Assembly (NCBI GenBank): GCA_964440915.1
Contig: CAYTTV010000014.1
Span: 9,354-73,353 of the forward strand
Source: CAMPJM01 sp964440915
Lineage (GTDB): Bacteria > Bacteroidota > Bacteroidia > Cytophagales > Cyclobacteriaceae
Length of the DNA stretch: 64,000 nt
Direction of reading: 5' to 3'
Shown: one piece after another, positions 55,834 to 64,000 of the stretch
How positions within the stretch are numbered: position 1 is the stretch's first letter
Layout: the number at the start of each line of letters is the position of its first letter
The notes under the pieces: model-generated
What the model saw: only the letters and a program-made list of their open reading frames with translations
Told to the model about the DNA's origin: nothing
The model's database searches: none
Made by a program: the position numbers and the translations under genes

Positions 55834-56415
55834 ATGAATTTGACTAAAATCCTAACAATCGTTTTTGTGGTGATCAGCATTGGCCTTGCCTTTTTTTTGG
55901 TACAGAGTATCCGAACTGATATTAATGAAGAGAAAAGAATTGCAACAATCGAAAGTAATATTATTGACAAGTTGAAAATGATCAGGGATGCTCAAGTTGC
56001 CTACCAGGCTGCAAATGGCAACTATACGAGCGACTGGGACAAGCTGATCAGCTTTATCGACACAGGAAACATATACATTACCCAAAGAAGAGAGCATATC
56101 ATCACGTTGGATTATGGTGCGGATAGCGTTGTAGTCTCCATTGACACATTAGGATCAGTACCCGTTATGGACTCTTTATTTTCTCCACAGAAATATCCTA
56201 ACTTCAACTTGGAAAGGTTGCCTTATATCCCAGGAAATGACTCTAAGAAATTTGACATATTCGCCGATGAAATTAACAAAGGCGGAGTAAATGTAGATGT
56301 GTTTGAGGTGAGAGATCCAGAGCCTGTAAACCCAGCCCGTTTAAAGAAAACCGGTAGAGGGCCGTTGAGAGTAGGGTCTCGTACAGAAGTAACCACAGCA
56401 GGAAATTGGGAATAA
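55834..56415 (+). CDS. Membrane-anchored pseudopilin-like unknown protein
   Basis: A 193-residue protein with one N-terminal TM (about 5-26), then a basic helix with AQVAYQAANGNYTSDWDKL (about 53-71) and a beta-rich remainder ending in a Ser/Thr/Gly-rich tail. The TM plus long helix plus GNYTSDW turn resembles type II pseudopilins, but it lacks the prepilin cleavage motif, so the comparison is weak. It is four bases before DUF3822 and is cotranscribed with it. Confidence 0.6.
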   Translation: MNLTKILTIVFVVISIGLAFFLVQSIRTDINEEKRIATIESNIIDKLKMIRDAQVAYQAANGNYTSDWDKLISFIDTGNIYITQRREHIITLDYGADSVVVSIDTLGSVPVMDSLFSPQKYPNFNLERLPYIPGNDSKKFDIFADEINKGGVNVDVFEVRDPEPVNPARLKKTGRGPLRVGSRTEVTTAGNWE

Positions 56416-56419
56416 AATC

Positions 56420-57292
56420 TTGAATGCATCAATTGAAAATTATATTATAAATCAAAAGTTAAAAGATGACAGGTTTAATGTTGACGAACTTCAACGTTAC
56501 AACCTGTCTCTTCAATTAGGCAGCCATGACTTTAGGGTAGCCGTAACAGACAATTACACGCATAGGTGTCTTATTTTGGAAGATTACACTTTCATGCAAT
56601 CCGAAGGCATCGCCAACACATTACAAGCTTTATACGAAGAGCACCATTTTTTAAAGGCAGGATTCTGGAATACTGTAAAAATCGCTTTCAAAAACAGTCT
56701 TTTCTCCCTAGTTCCTTCTCCCTTATTTTCCAAAGCCAACATGAATGCGTATCTGAACGTAAACGCTGATCTGAAAGAAGAAAGCACTTTCTACTATAAA
56801 CATGATAAGCCAAAGTCTGTCAATGTCTTTGGAGCAAATGCTGCATCGATTTCTTTCTTTACCGCGGCATATCCTGGCATAAACTTGCATTTCCTACATC
56901 AAACTAGCGTGCTCATTGAAGGCTTGAGGCAGTATGAGGATTTTTCCCACCAAAAGCACATGTCGCTGTTGGTAGAAAAAAATGCCATCAATATTCTGGT
57001 CTATCAAGGCGACGCTTTATTGTATTGTAATCGCTTTTCCTTTTCATTGCCAACTCGGATGATGCAATACGTAATGGCAGTGATGCATGAGCTTCAATTG
57101 GATCAGTACGGAACCAAGGTAATTGCCTGGGGAGATATTAAAGCCGACTCCCAAACCTTTGAGATTTTACAAACCTATATCTACAATATCTCGTTTGGAG
57201 GGAAACTGCCACTGCTTTCTTATGGGTATGTCTTTGACGAGATAGAAGACCACAACTATTTTGATTTATTCAGTATTCACCTATGTGACTGA
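56420..57292 (+). CDS. DUF3822 family protein
   Basis: A 290-residue protein of the DUF3822 family, an ASKHA-like fold found in Bacteroidota: YNLSLQLGSHDFRVAVTD near residue 27, VPSPLFSKANMNAYL near 97 and NILVYQGDALLYCNRF near 190. It has no signal or TM. The start must be TTG at 56420; no ATG lies nearby in frame. In related genomes it sits before rsmD and coaD; here coaD follows directly after 82 bases. Confidence 0.8.
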   Translation: MNASIENYIINQKLKDDRFNVDELQRYNLSLQLGSHDFRVAVTDNYTHRCLILEDYTFMQSEGIANTLQALYEEHHFLKAGFWNTVKIAFKNSLFSLVPSPLFSKANMNAYLNVNADLKEESTFYYKHDKPKSVNVFGANAASISFFTAAYPGINLHFLHQTSVLIEGLRQYEDFSHQKHMSLLVEKNAINILVYQGDALLYCNRFSFSLPTRMMQYVMAVMHELQLDQYGTKVIAWGDIKADSQTFEILQTYIYNISFGGKLPLLSYGYVFDEIEDHNYFDLFSIHLCD

Positions 57293-57374
57293 TGAAATTG
57301 AACAAGGCGGTGGATATTTATTGAATTAGGAGAGCACTATCCTTGTTTCAACCGTTGCTGTTAAAATTAATACT

Positions 57375-57830
57375 ATGCAAAAAATTGCCATTTTCCCTGG
57401 TTCCTTCGATCCATTCACAAAAGGACATTACGATATCGTGCTCAGGGGCCTGAGTATATTCGACAAAGTCATCATCGCCATAGGCCATAATAGTCAAAAG
57501 AAAAGGTATTTTGATATAAATAAAATGCTGGGGCACATCCAACAAGCATTTGAAAGCCATAGCAATGTGGAGGTAATTGTTTACAATGAGTTGACTGCAA
57601 ATCTCGCCAACAGGTTGGGAGCCAAATATATCCTGAGAGGATTGAGAAATACAACGGACTTTGAATATGAAAACAGTATTTCTCAGGTCAACCGCCATTT
57701 GAACGGCGTGGAGACCGTCTTTCTCATCACTTCTCCCGAGTTAGCCCACATCAGTTCTACCATCATTCGAGACGTGCATCAATATGGCGGAGATGTGAAT
57801 GAGTTTTTGCCATATAAGATAGAGGATTGA
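57375..57830 (+). CDS. coaD: Phosphopantetheine adenylyltransferase
   Basis: A 151-residue nucleotidyltransferase making dephospho-CoA from 4'-phosphopantetheine and ATP. The signature IFPGSFDPFTKGHYDI (6-21) has the (H/T)xGH motif as TKGH, then RGLRNTTDFEYE near 89, and the late HISSTIIRD, in the place of ISST. Length is slightly below the ~160 norm. The gene is followed by dispersed-repeat DNA. Confidence 0.95.
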   Translation: MQKIAIFPGSFDPFTKGHYDIVLRGLSIFDKVIIAIGHNSQKKRYFDINKMLGHIQQAFESHSNVEVIVYNELTANLANRLGAKYILRGLRNTTDFEYENSISQVNRHLNGVETVFLITSPELAHISSTIIRDVHQYGGDVNEFLPYKIED

Positions 57831-57913
57831 TAGCAGGAAGTAGATAGAGATAATAGATAGTAGACAACAAATAGAAGATTGTTGTACGTTGTACGTCCCT
57901 GATATAGGTGGTT

Positions 57914-58000
57914 ATGGCGGTAGCCGGGCTATCGCTCCAAGTTCGGCTGCCCACAAGGCCTTCCCGCTGCGGGTTTTCTGCTCTATCCCTACCGCTGCTT
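57914..58000 (-). repeat. Dispersed intergenic repeat, copy C
   Basis: In reverse: AGCAGCGGTAGGGATAGAGC to CGATAGCCCGGCTACCGCC, 87 bp, closest to copy B. It sits between the convergent coaD and pseudouridine synthase genes. 57830-57885 before it is a degenerate TAGATAGTAGA-type tract. Confidence 0.68.
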
Positions 58001-58024
58001 CGTTTATTTAGGCAGGCTGTGGTA

Positions 58025-58765
58025 TCAAATCAGCTTATCCAGGTCCTTGACCTTGATTTTCTTAGTGTCCAGTGTGAGGAATTGTTCCCAGAACTCATTC
58101 TCTGGTAGGGCGGCATTGATGATTAAGGGCGTCTTTTTGATCGGATGTTCAAACCGCAACTGTTTGGCATGTAGATTAATACTGCCGTCAGGATTAGGCT
58201 TAGAGAAGCCATATTTTACATCGCCCCGAATCGGACAGCCTATGCTGGCCAACTGCACCCTTATTTGGTGGGGGCGGCCTGTGAGCGGTTGTACTTCCAG
58301 GAGATAATGGTCATTTAGCATCCCCAATAATTTGTATTGCAGCTCAGATTTTTTCCCCTCGTCCACTTTTTTGTCATAGGCAGTAGTCACATTGCGGCTC
58401 TCGTCCTTTATAAGCCAATGTACCAATCTATCTGTTTTTTTGGGTGGCTTTCTCTTCACAACCGCCCAATAGGTTTTGTACACTTCTTTGGTCCGGAATA
58501 AGCTATTCATCCTTTCCAAGCCTTTTGAAGTCTTTGCAAGAACGACAATCCCGCTTACGGGCCTGTCCAGCCTGTGCACAAGGCCTAGAAAAACATTGCC
58601 AGGTTTTTCATACACTTCCTTTATATAAGTTTTATATAGGTCAATAAGGGTCGTGTCGCCGGTCTTGTCGCCTTGTGTGAGGGTTCCTGCTTCTTTATTG
58701 ACAATGAGCAAATGGTTGTCTTCGTAAATGATATTGCTTTCCAGTTTCTTAATGTCCATTTCCAA
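58025..58765 (-). CDS. RluA-family pseudouridine synthase
   Basis: A 246-residue pseudouridine synthase with the catalytic motif VHRLDRPVSGIVVLAKTS (Asp near 67), QPLTGRPHQIRVQL and GDVKYG. It lacks an S4 domain and is shorter than RluC/RluD, closer to RluA/TruC types. It turns uridine into pseudouridine in rRNA or tRNA; the position is unknown. It is on the minus strand, downstream of prfC. Confidence 0.9.
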   Translation of the reverse strand: MEMDIKKLESNIIYEDNHLLIVNKEAGTLTQGDKTGDTTLIDLYKTYIKEVYEKPGNVFLGLVHRLDRPVSGIVVLAKTSKGLERMNSLFRTKEVYKTYWAVVKRKPPKKTDRLVHWLIKDESRNVTTAYDKKVDEGKKSELQYKLLGMLNDHYLLEVQPLTGRPHQIRVQLASIGCPIRGDVKYGFSKPNPDGSINLHAKQLRFEHPIKKTPLIINAALPENEFWEQFLTLDTKKIKVKDLDKLI

Positions 58766-58869
58766 AATTGTTTATCTAGTATCGCTTACGTTTCCTCTAA
58801 TTTAATCAATAACTGTCAATGTTACAGAGGGCGGTTGTTTATAGGCCCAAATCAGTTTCTTTCTTTGAG

Positions 58870-60450
58870 CTAAAACTCAGAAGTAAAATGGAAACCAATA
58901 TCCGGAAAATTTTCCTGCACCATTTGTAACCAAGCTTTCGTTTCTGCCATAAAAACCAGTTTGCCATCTTTGTCCCGGGCAATATGGCGGTACTTTGAAT
59001 CTATAAATTCTTTTAATTTCTTTTTGTCGCTGCTGCTAATCCAACAAGCTTTGTGCAATTGTATTGGGTCAAAACGGCAGGTGGCGCCATACTCATGCTT
59101 GAGGCGGTATTGAATCACTTCATATTGCAGGGCTCCTACGGTGCCGACCACCTTTCTGCTGCCCATTTCATAGGTAAACAACTGAGCAACTCCCTCATCC
59201 ATCAATTGCATGAGGCCTTTTTCCAATTGCTTGGTTTTCATGGCGTCCAAGTTAGTCACTTCTTTAAAAAGCTCTGGAGAGAAACTAGGGATCCCTTTAA
59301 AATTGCTTTTTTCTCCTTCGGTGAGTGTATCGCCTATTTTCAGGTTGCCCGTGTCGTACAATCCCACTATATCGCCAGGCCATGCCTCATCCACAATTTC
59401 TTTGTCTTGCGCCATGAAAGCGGTAGCATTAGAAAATTTAAGGTTTTTATCGAGCCTTACATGATGGTAGGGGTGATTTCGTTCAAACTTACCCGAACAG
59501 ACCCTTACGAAGGCAATTCTGTTTCTATGCTTAGGATCCATGTTAGCATGTATCTTAAATACAAAACCAGAGAATTTCTTCTCTTCAGGCAATATGGCTC
59601 TTTCTTCTGTCTCCCTAGGAAGCGGTGATGGTGCTATTTCGATAAAGCAGTCCAAAAGCTCCTGTACGCCAAAGTTGTTGACTGCAGACCCAAAAAATAC
59701 TGGAGCAACTTTGCCTTGTAAATAGGCTTGATGATCAAATGGAGGGTAAACCACATCAATCAGTTCTACATCCTCTCTCAACCTATCCGCATCGTTTTTG
59801 CCAATAAAACTATCTAATTGCTCATCATCCAGATCCTGAATGCTAATGCCCTCTCTTATCGCCTTTTGTTTGTTGGACTGGAAAAGCAAGAGGCTTTTTT
59901 GGAATAGGCTATAGACGCCCTTGAAGGTTTTACCCATGCTGATGGGCCAGCTCAACGGCCTCACCTTGATGTTCAGTTTTTCCTCTATTTCATCTAGGAG
60001 TTCGTAAGGATCCCTCCCTTCCCGGTCCAATTTATTGATAAAAACAATTACAGGGGTATCGCGCATGCGACACACCTCCATGAGTTTTTCCGTTTGAATT
60101 TCTACGCCTTTTACGCAATCGATCACCAAGATGACACTGTCTACTGCCGTCAGTGTTCGGAAGGTGTCTTCGGCAAAATCCTGGTGACCAGGGGTGTCAA
60201 GGAGGTTTATTTTGATATCCTTATAGTCAAAACCCATCACGGACGTAGCTACTGAAATTCCTCGCTGCCTTTCAATCTCCATAAAGTCAGAGGTGGCATG
60301 TTTGGTGATTTTGTTCGATTTAACAGCGCCAGCGGTTTGTATGGCACCACCAAAAAGTAGTAATTTTTCCGTAAGGGTGGTCTTCCCCGCATCCGGGTGA
60401 CTGATAATACCAAAGGTGCGACGTTTTGCAATTTCCTGTTCAATTGCCAT
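58870..60450 (-). CDS. prfC: Peptide chain release factor 3
   Basis: A 526-residue GTPase that recycles RF1/RF2 from the ribosome. I use the start [15 protein letters not shown] at 60450; the frame is open to 60546, but a promoter element lies inside that extension. GTP-binding motifs are [15 protein letters not shown] (G1), ERQRGISV (G2), DTPGHQDF (G3), [13 protein letters not shown] (G4). Domain II and the RF3-specific C-terminus (LKHEYGATC) follow. Confidence 0.95.
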   Translation of the reverse strand: MAIEQEIAKRRTFGIISHPDAGKTTLTEKLLLFGGAIQTAGAVKSNKITKHATSDFMEIERQRGISVATSVMGFDYKDIKINLLDTPGHQDFAEDTFRTLTAVDSVILVIDCVKGVEIQTEKLMEVCRMRDTPVIVFINKLDREGRDPYELLDEIEEKLNIKVRPLSWPISMGKTFKGVYSLFQKSLLLFQSNKQKAIREGISIQDLDDEQLDSFIGKNDADRLREDVELIDVVYPPFDHQAYLQGKVAPVFFGSAVNNFGVQELLDCFIEIAPSPLPRETEERAILPEEKKFSGFVFKIHANMDPKHRNRIAFVRVCSGKFERNHPYHHVRLDKNLKFSNATAFMAQDKEIVDEAWPGDIVGLYDTGNLKIGDTLTEGEKSNFKGIPSFSPELFKEVTNLDAMKTKQLEKGLMQLMDEGVAQLFTYEMGSRKVVGTVGALQYEVIQYRLKHEYGATCRFDPIQLHKACWISSSDKKKLKEFIDSKYRHIARDKDGKLVFMAETKAWLQMVQENFPDIGFHFTSEF

Positions 60451-60472
60451 ATGCAGTAGATTTTTGAGCATG

Positions 60473-60480
60473 CAAAGGTA
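60473..60480 (-). promoter_or_regulatory. Candidate -7 element for prfC
   Basis: TACCTTTG on the minus strand, perfect TAnnTTTG, 22 bases before the chosen prfC start. It supports that start over the longer frame. Confidence 0.45.
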
Positions 60481-60580
60481 GGAAATATGCACCAATAATA
60501 AGTTGCTATGTTTTATATTAAAGTGGCGAGCGCGTTCGGCAAGCAATGATTGCCTTTCCCATTAGGGGGAGAAAGGGTAG

Positions 60581-60621
60581 AAGGCATGACAATGGGCTTA
60601 AAGAAACCACTATCATGCCTT
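60581..60621. terminator. Hairpin between tonB and prfC
   Basis: AAGGCATGA (60581-60589) pairs perfectly with TCATGCCTT (60613-60621), with a further three pairs inside an internal loop. No T-run on either side, so termination of tonB is only likely. Confidence 0.4.
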
Positions 60622-60656
60622 TAAAGGTTGGTTTTATATGAGCAAGGTGATTCAAA

Positions 60657-61334
60657 CTAATTCTTTAGCGCAAACTTTATGGGTAAGACCATAGAAACCT
60701 TCACAGGTTCTCCCCGCTGTTTTCCAGGATTCCATTTTGGCGCATTTTCCAGTACCCGAATGGCTTCTTCATCAAAGCCAAAGCCAATCCCCTTGATTAC
60801 TTTGATATCCGTAATGCTTCCATCCCTATCGATTACAAATGAAACTACCACAGTGCCTGTTATATTATTTTTCTTGGCCAATTTAGGGTATTGTACGCTT
60901 TTGGCGAAATAGTCATAAAAGCCCTTGAGCCCCCCTTTAAAAGAAGGCATTTCTTCCGCAGCGATAAAGATTTCATCAGGTTTCTCGTCGGGAAGACCCG
61001 GTAGATCAATGATATCGATTGTGATGGGTTCCGTAAAGTCTTTTGGATCGATCTCAGCAATGGCTTCTTTGATACTTGTTGTCTTCTGAGGTGCTGTCAC
61101 TTTCTCTGCCCTTTTTGCCATAGGCGGGGGAGGAGGTGGGACTGAATGAACGGTGCTGGGTATCGGAGGCAGGAGATAAGCCTCGTCCTCTAAAGGCAAG
61201 TCTATCGGTTTGTGTACTTTTTCTTGCTTCCACTCGAAAGCAGAAATAACCAATAGCAGTGCGATCACTAATCCTATACTGAAAAACAAAGGTTGCTTTT
61301 CGTTCAGTTTTTGTTGGGCAGATTTAGTCTTCAT
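60657..61334 (-). CDS. tonB: TonB-type energy transducer
   Basis: A 225-residue Bacteroidota-type TonB. One TM (about 17-33), a periplasmic proline stretch (VPPPPPPM near 65-72), and the C-terminal domain with YPKLAKKNNITGTVVVSF (about 150-167), VIDRDGSITDIKVIKGIG and a WNPGKQRGEPVKV tail that docks with receptors such as the copper receptor at 23655. exbB and exbD are not in the window. Confidence 0.9.
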   Translation of the reverse strand: MKTKSAQQKLNEKQPLFFSIGLVIALLLVISAFEWKQEKVHKPIDLPLEDEAYLLPPIPSTVHSVPPPPPPMAKRAEKVTAPQKTTSIKEAIAEIDPKDFTEPITIDIIDLPGLPDEKPDEIFIAAEEMPSFKGGLKGFYDYFAKSVQYPKLAKKNNITGTVVVSFVIDRDGSITDIKVIKGIGFGFDEEAIRVLENAPKWNPGKQRGEPVKVSMVLPIKFALKN

Positions 61335-61408
61335 AAGATAAGATTTAGGTGGATACTTATATTACTCCCTATAAGTTACGTACTTTTCCTAACAAAATAA
61401 GCATGTTT

Positions 61409-61423
61409 ATGACAATATGTCAT
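61409..61423. promoter_or_regulatory. Palindrome upstream of dnaK, candidate operator
   Basis: ATGACA-ATA-TGTCAT, a perfect 6-bp inverted repeat with a three-base spacer, 81 bases before dnaK and in the divergent gap with tonB. It does not match CIRCE. Confidence 0.4.
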
Positions 61424-61503
61424 GAATGATGGCTTGGCATAACCATTGATAAAGGAGCAGTATAGAATTGGAATTATTGATCAAACATTAGAATACAAGT
61501 AAT

Positions 61504-63426
61504 ATGGGAAAAATTATCGGAATTGACTTAGGAACAACCAACTCCTGTGTGGCGGTAATGGAAGGTAATGAACCTGTCGTTATCCCAAACAGCGAAGGAA
61601 GAAGAACTACGTCATCTATTGTTGCTTTCTTGGACAACGGAAAAGGGGAGCGAAAAGTAGGTGACCCTGCAAAGCGACAAGCTATTACCAACCCTACTAA
61701 CACTATTAGCTCTGTTAAGCGGTTTATGGGAAAGAAGTTTTCCGAAGTGGCCGAGGAGCGCAAGAATGTTTCTTATGCCTTAGAAAAAGGTAGTAATGAT
61801 ACTGTGGGTATAAAAATCGGTGACAGACTATATACACCTCAGGAAATTTCCGCTATGATTCTGCAAAAGATGAAATCGACGGCAGAAGATTATCTGGGTA
61901 CCAGTGTGACCGAGGCCGTTATTACAGTTCCTGCATATTTCAATGATGCGGAACGTCAGGCTACTAAAGAAGCCGGTCAGATTGCCGGTCTGGAGGTGAA
62001 AAGAATCATTAACGAGCCAACTGCTGCGGCACTTGCCTATGGTCTTGATAAGAAGAACCAAGAAATGAAAATTGCCGTGTACGATTTAGGTGGCGGTACG
62101 TTTGATATTTCTATCCTTGAGCTAGGCGATGGGGTCTTTGAAGTAAAATCTACCAATGGTGACGTACATCTTGGTGGTGATGACTTTGACTCTGCTATTA
62201 TAAATTGGTTGGCACAAGAGTTTATAAATGATGAAAATATAGATCTTAGAAAAGATCCTATGGCTTTGCAGCGTCTTAAAGAAGCTGCTGAAAAAGCTAA
62301 AATAGAACTTTCAAGTTCTTCAAGCACCGAGATCAACTTACCTTATATCATGCCAGTTGATGGGATTCCAAAGCACCTTGTCCGTACTTTGAGCAGGGCA
62401 AAATTTGAGCAACTGACCGATGATTTGGTGAAGCGTTCAATGGAGCCATGCAAAAGAGCATTGCAAGATGCAGGACTTTCTCCTGCTGAAATTGATGAGG
62501 TGATCCTAGTAGGAGGTTCCACAAGAATCCCTAAGATTCAAGAAGAAGTAGAAAAGTTCTTTGGTAAGAAGCCTTCTAAAGGTGTGAACCCTGATGAAGT
62601 TGTGGCCATTGGTGCGGCAATTCAAGGTGGTGTCCTTACTGGCGAGGTGAAGGACGTGTTGTTGTTGGATGTGACGCCATTGTCTTTGGGTATCGAAACC
62701 ATGGGCGGTGTTTTCACTAAATTGATCGAGTCTAACACTACTATCCCTACTAAAAAGTCTGAGACATTCTCTACTGCTGCTGATAGTCAACCTTCTGTTG
62801 AGATACACGTGCTTCAAGGGGAGAGGTCCATGGCAAGGGATAACCGGTCGATTGGTAGATTTCACCTCGACGGAATTCCACCAGCGCCAAGAGGGGTTCC
62901 TCAAATCGAAGTGACCTTTGATATCGACGCCAACGGAATCTTGAACGTGTCGGCTAAGGACAAAGGTACTGGTAAAGAACAAAAGATTAGAATCGAGGCT
63001 TCCTCAGGCTTAACAGACGAGGAAATCGAGAAAATGAAAAGTGAAGCGCAGGCGAATGCCGAAGCAGATAAGGAAGCAAAAGAAAAGATCGACAAGATCA
63101 ATGCTGCAGACTCTTTGATTTTCCAGACAGAAAAGCAGATGAAAGAGTATGGCGATAAGCTTTCAGAAGGCAATAAAAATGCCGTGAATGATGCCTTGGC
63201 TAATCTGAAAACCGCTCACGGTGCACAAGATGTGGCAGGCATTGATGCGGCAATGGAGGCTCTAAACAAAGCATGGGAAGGTGCTGCGCAAGAAATGTAT
63301 GCAGCTACTGGAGATGCTGCGGGTGGCCAAGAAGCCAACCCGAATGCCCAATCAGACGCCAGCGGTGGTGATGATGTGGCAGACGTGGAATACGAAGAAG
63401 TAGATGACAATAAAGATAAGCAATAA
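61504..63426 (+). CDS. dnaK: Molecular chaperone DnaK (Hsp70)
   Basis: A 640-residue Hsp70. The ATPase domain has GIDLGTTNS (5-13), [14 protein letters not shown] [27 protein letters not shown] and [13 protein letters not shown]; the substrate-binding domain starts at [17 protein letters not shown], and the acidic tail ends [12 protein letters not shown]. Full length, normal. No grpE or dnaJ is next to it. A terminator follows. Confidence 0.98.
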   Translation: MGKIIGIDLGTTNSCVAVMEGNEPVVIPNSEGRRTTSSIVAFLDNGKGERKVGDPAKRQAITNPTNTISSVKRFMGKKFSEVAEERKNVSYALEKGSNDTVGIKIGDRLYTPQEISAMILQKMKSTAEDYLGTSVTEAVITVPAYFNDAERQATKEAGQIAGLEVKRIINEPTAAALAYGLDKKNQEMKIAVYDLGGGTFDISILELGDGVFEVKSTNGDVHLGGDDFDSAIINWLAQEFINDENIDLRKDPMALQRLKEAAEKAKIELSSSSSTEINLPYIMPVDGIPKHLVRTLSRAKFEQLTDDLVKRSMEPCKRALQDAGLSPAEIDEVILVGGSTRIPKIQEEVEKFFGKKPSKGVNPDEVVAIGAAIQGGVLTGEVKDVLLLDVTPLSLGIETMGGVFTKLIESNTTIPTKKSETFSTAADSQPSVEIHVLQGERSMARDNRSIGRFHLDGIPPAPRGVPQIEVTFDIDANGILNVSAKDKGTGKEQKIRIEASSGLTDEEIEKMKSEAQANAEADKEAKEKIDKINAADSLIFQTEKQMKEYGDKLSEGNKNAVNDALANLKTAHGAQDVAGIDAAMEALNKAWEGAAQEMYAATGDAAGGQEANPNAQSDASGGDDVADVEYEEVDDNKDKQ

Positions 63427-63445
63427 CCTTTCTTGTCTTGAAAAC

Positions 63446-63479
63446 AAAAAGCCCTGGATTGATTTTCAGGGCTTTTTTT
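63446..63479 (+). terminator. Intrinsic terminator of dnaK
   Basis: AAAAAGCCCTG (63446-63456) and CAGGGCTTTTT (63467-63477), perfect 11-bp stem, ten-base loop, T-run. Confidence 0.95.
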
Positions 63480-63501
63480 CTGGTTGTACCCCATGCTTTT
63501 T

Positions 63502-63723
63502 CTATTGTATTTTTTCCTTTTCTTTCAATAATTCGGAAGGCAATTTCCCATATTGCTCCTTAAACTGCTTCCTAAAATATTTGACACTGCTAAAGCCCAC
63601 AGCAAAGGATGCCTCAGAAATATTATAACTATTTCCACTGCTTATGATCTCTGAAAAATCCGGACCTAAGAAATTTATGCTGCTATTGAGTTTTACATAG
63701 ACAGGTAACGGAGGGTTTACAAC
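63502..63723 (-). pseudogene. C-terminal fragment of an AraC-family regulator
   Basis: Seventy-three codons end at TAG (63504-63502) with no start; an in-frame stop (63726-63724) closes the top. The sequence includes NISEASFAVGFSSVKYF and RKQFKEQYGKLPSELL, the second helix-turn-helix of AraC regulators (typical: ISEIAYEVGFSS..YF.R.FK..G.SP). The preceding HTH and the sensing domain are missing, so it is a decayed gene. It lies tail to tail with dnaK. Confidence 0.75.
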
Positions 63724-64000
63724 TCATGTGATTTTTTTGTGTTAGGAAGTAGGGGAAAAGATTAAAAAGTGAACTTAAGAGAATTTTTTATATAATGTGG
63801 CTAATCTGCGCCCTCTTTTTTCTCGATTTGTGCCCCTGATACATTTCTCAAATTCCTCAAGTTTGGAATAAAATCACTAATGGCTTTGAGCTGGCTTTGA
63901 GGCTTAAAATCGGCTTGATCCTAATGATACGGAGGGATACACTATCAGTAACCCAACAAAAAGACTACCATCGAACGATCTTTAATATAAACAATTAGGA
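63724..64000. other. Gene-free window edge
   Basis: A 277-bp stretch with no supported gene. On the minus strand an open run of 40 codons (about 63800-63920, ending GAQIEKKEGAD) lies upstream of the AraC fragment and may be another remnant. The last bases, AACAATTAGGA, look like the upstream region of a plus-strand gene starting beyond the window. Confidence 0.4.

Noticed and set aside
59053..59628. Plus-strand ORF of 191 codons opposite prfC
   Set aside because: Shadow of prfC; no protein-like features.
60451..60546. 32-residue N-terminal extension of prfC
   Set aside because: It contains a perfect TACCTTTG promoter element and does not match the RF3 N-terminus.

Overview
The window looks like chromosomal DNA of a free-living member of the Bacteroidota, most likely order Cytophagales. 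The reasons are several families typical of that phylum (BatA-like, DUF4199, DUF3822, DUF2911, DUF1573, long NfeD, Bacteroidota-type TonB), promoters of the phylum's TTG/TTTG ... TAnnTTTG type, weak Shine-Dalgarno sites, moderately AT-rich DNA, and many lipoprotein and TonB-receptor features of a Gram-negative envelope. A run of exactly 100 N (20735-20834) marks an assembly join. No rRNA, tRNA, CRISPR array, phage or intact insertion sequence was seen.

Region by region. 1-4203: a one-direction cluster of a cut-off unknown protein, a PQQ-type beta-propeller, an SPFH/band-7 protein and an NAD-kinase-like protein translationally coupled to it; this is the least explained group of genes here. 4307-9900: envelope and lipoprotein genes (an acetolactate-decarboxylase-like lipoprotein, two esterase/hydrolase lipoproteins, small unknowns). 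10005-16394: BatA/vWA membrane protein, a dihydroorotase homologue without its catalytic residues, two DUF4199 membrane proteins, a family 2 glycosyltransferase, then a convergent methyltransferase. 16678-21945: purB, a PaaE-like reductase, DUF2911, dCMP deaminase, the assembly gap, murB. 22256-25715: a three-gene metal (probably copper) locus with a TonB-dependent receptor. 26002-34784: cold-shock protein, nfeD-kdsB, a LysM/double-psi-barrel protein, TIGR02757, pyrE, Nudix and a helical-repeat protein. 35028-42280: a branched-chain amino-acid operon leuA-ilvE-ilvD-ilvB-ilvN-ilvC with a structured leader and a strong terminator. 42330-42773: remains of a group II intron. 42774-47253: atpDC with its own promoter and terminator, an orphan histidine kinase, an aldo/keto reductase. 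47453-57830: rRNA methyltransferase, patatin-like membrane protein, AI-2E-type permease, DUF1573, RecD-like helicase, Nudix, DUF3822, coaD. 58025-63426: RluA-type pseudouridine synthase, prfC, tonB, dnaK. 63502-63723: a broken AraC regulator.

Most of the window is housekeeping: nucleotide synthesis (pyrE, purB, dCMP deaminase), cell wall and LPS (murB, kdsB), CoA (coaD), ATP synthase beta/epsilon, chaperone and translation factors. The parts that stand out are the propeller-SPFH-NAD-kinase cluster, the extracytoplasmic acetolactate decarboxylase, the catalytically dead dihydroorotase, the copper-receptor locus, the leuA leader, the group II intron fossil, and a four-copy dispersed intergenic repeat. 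All calls are from reading the sequence; no database search was run.
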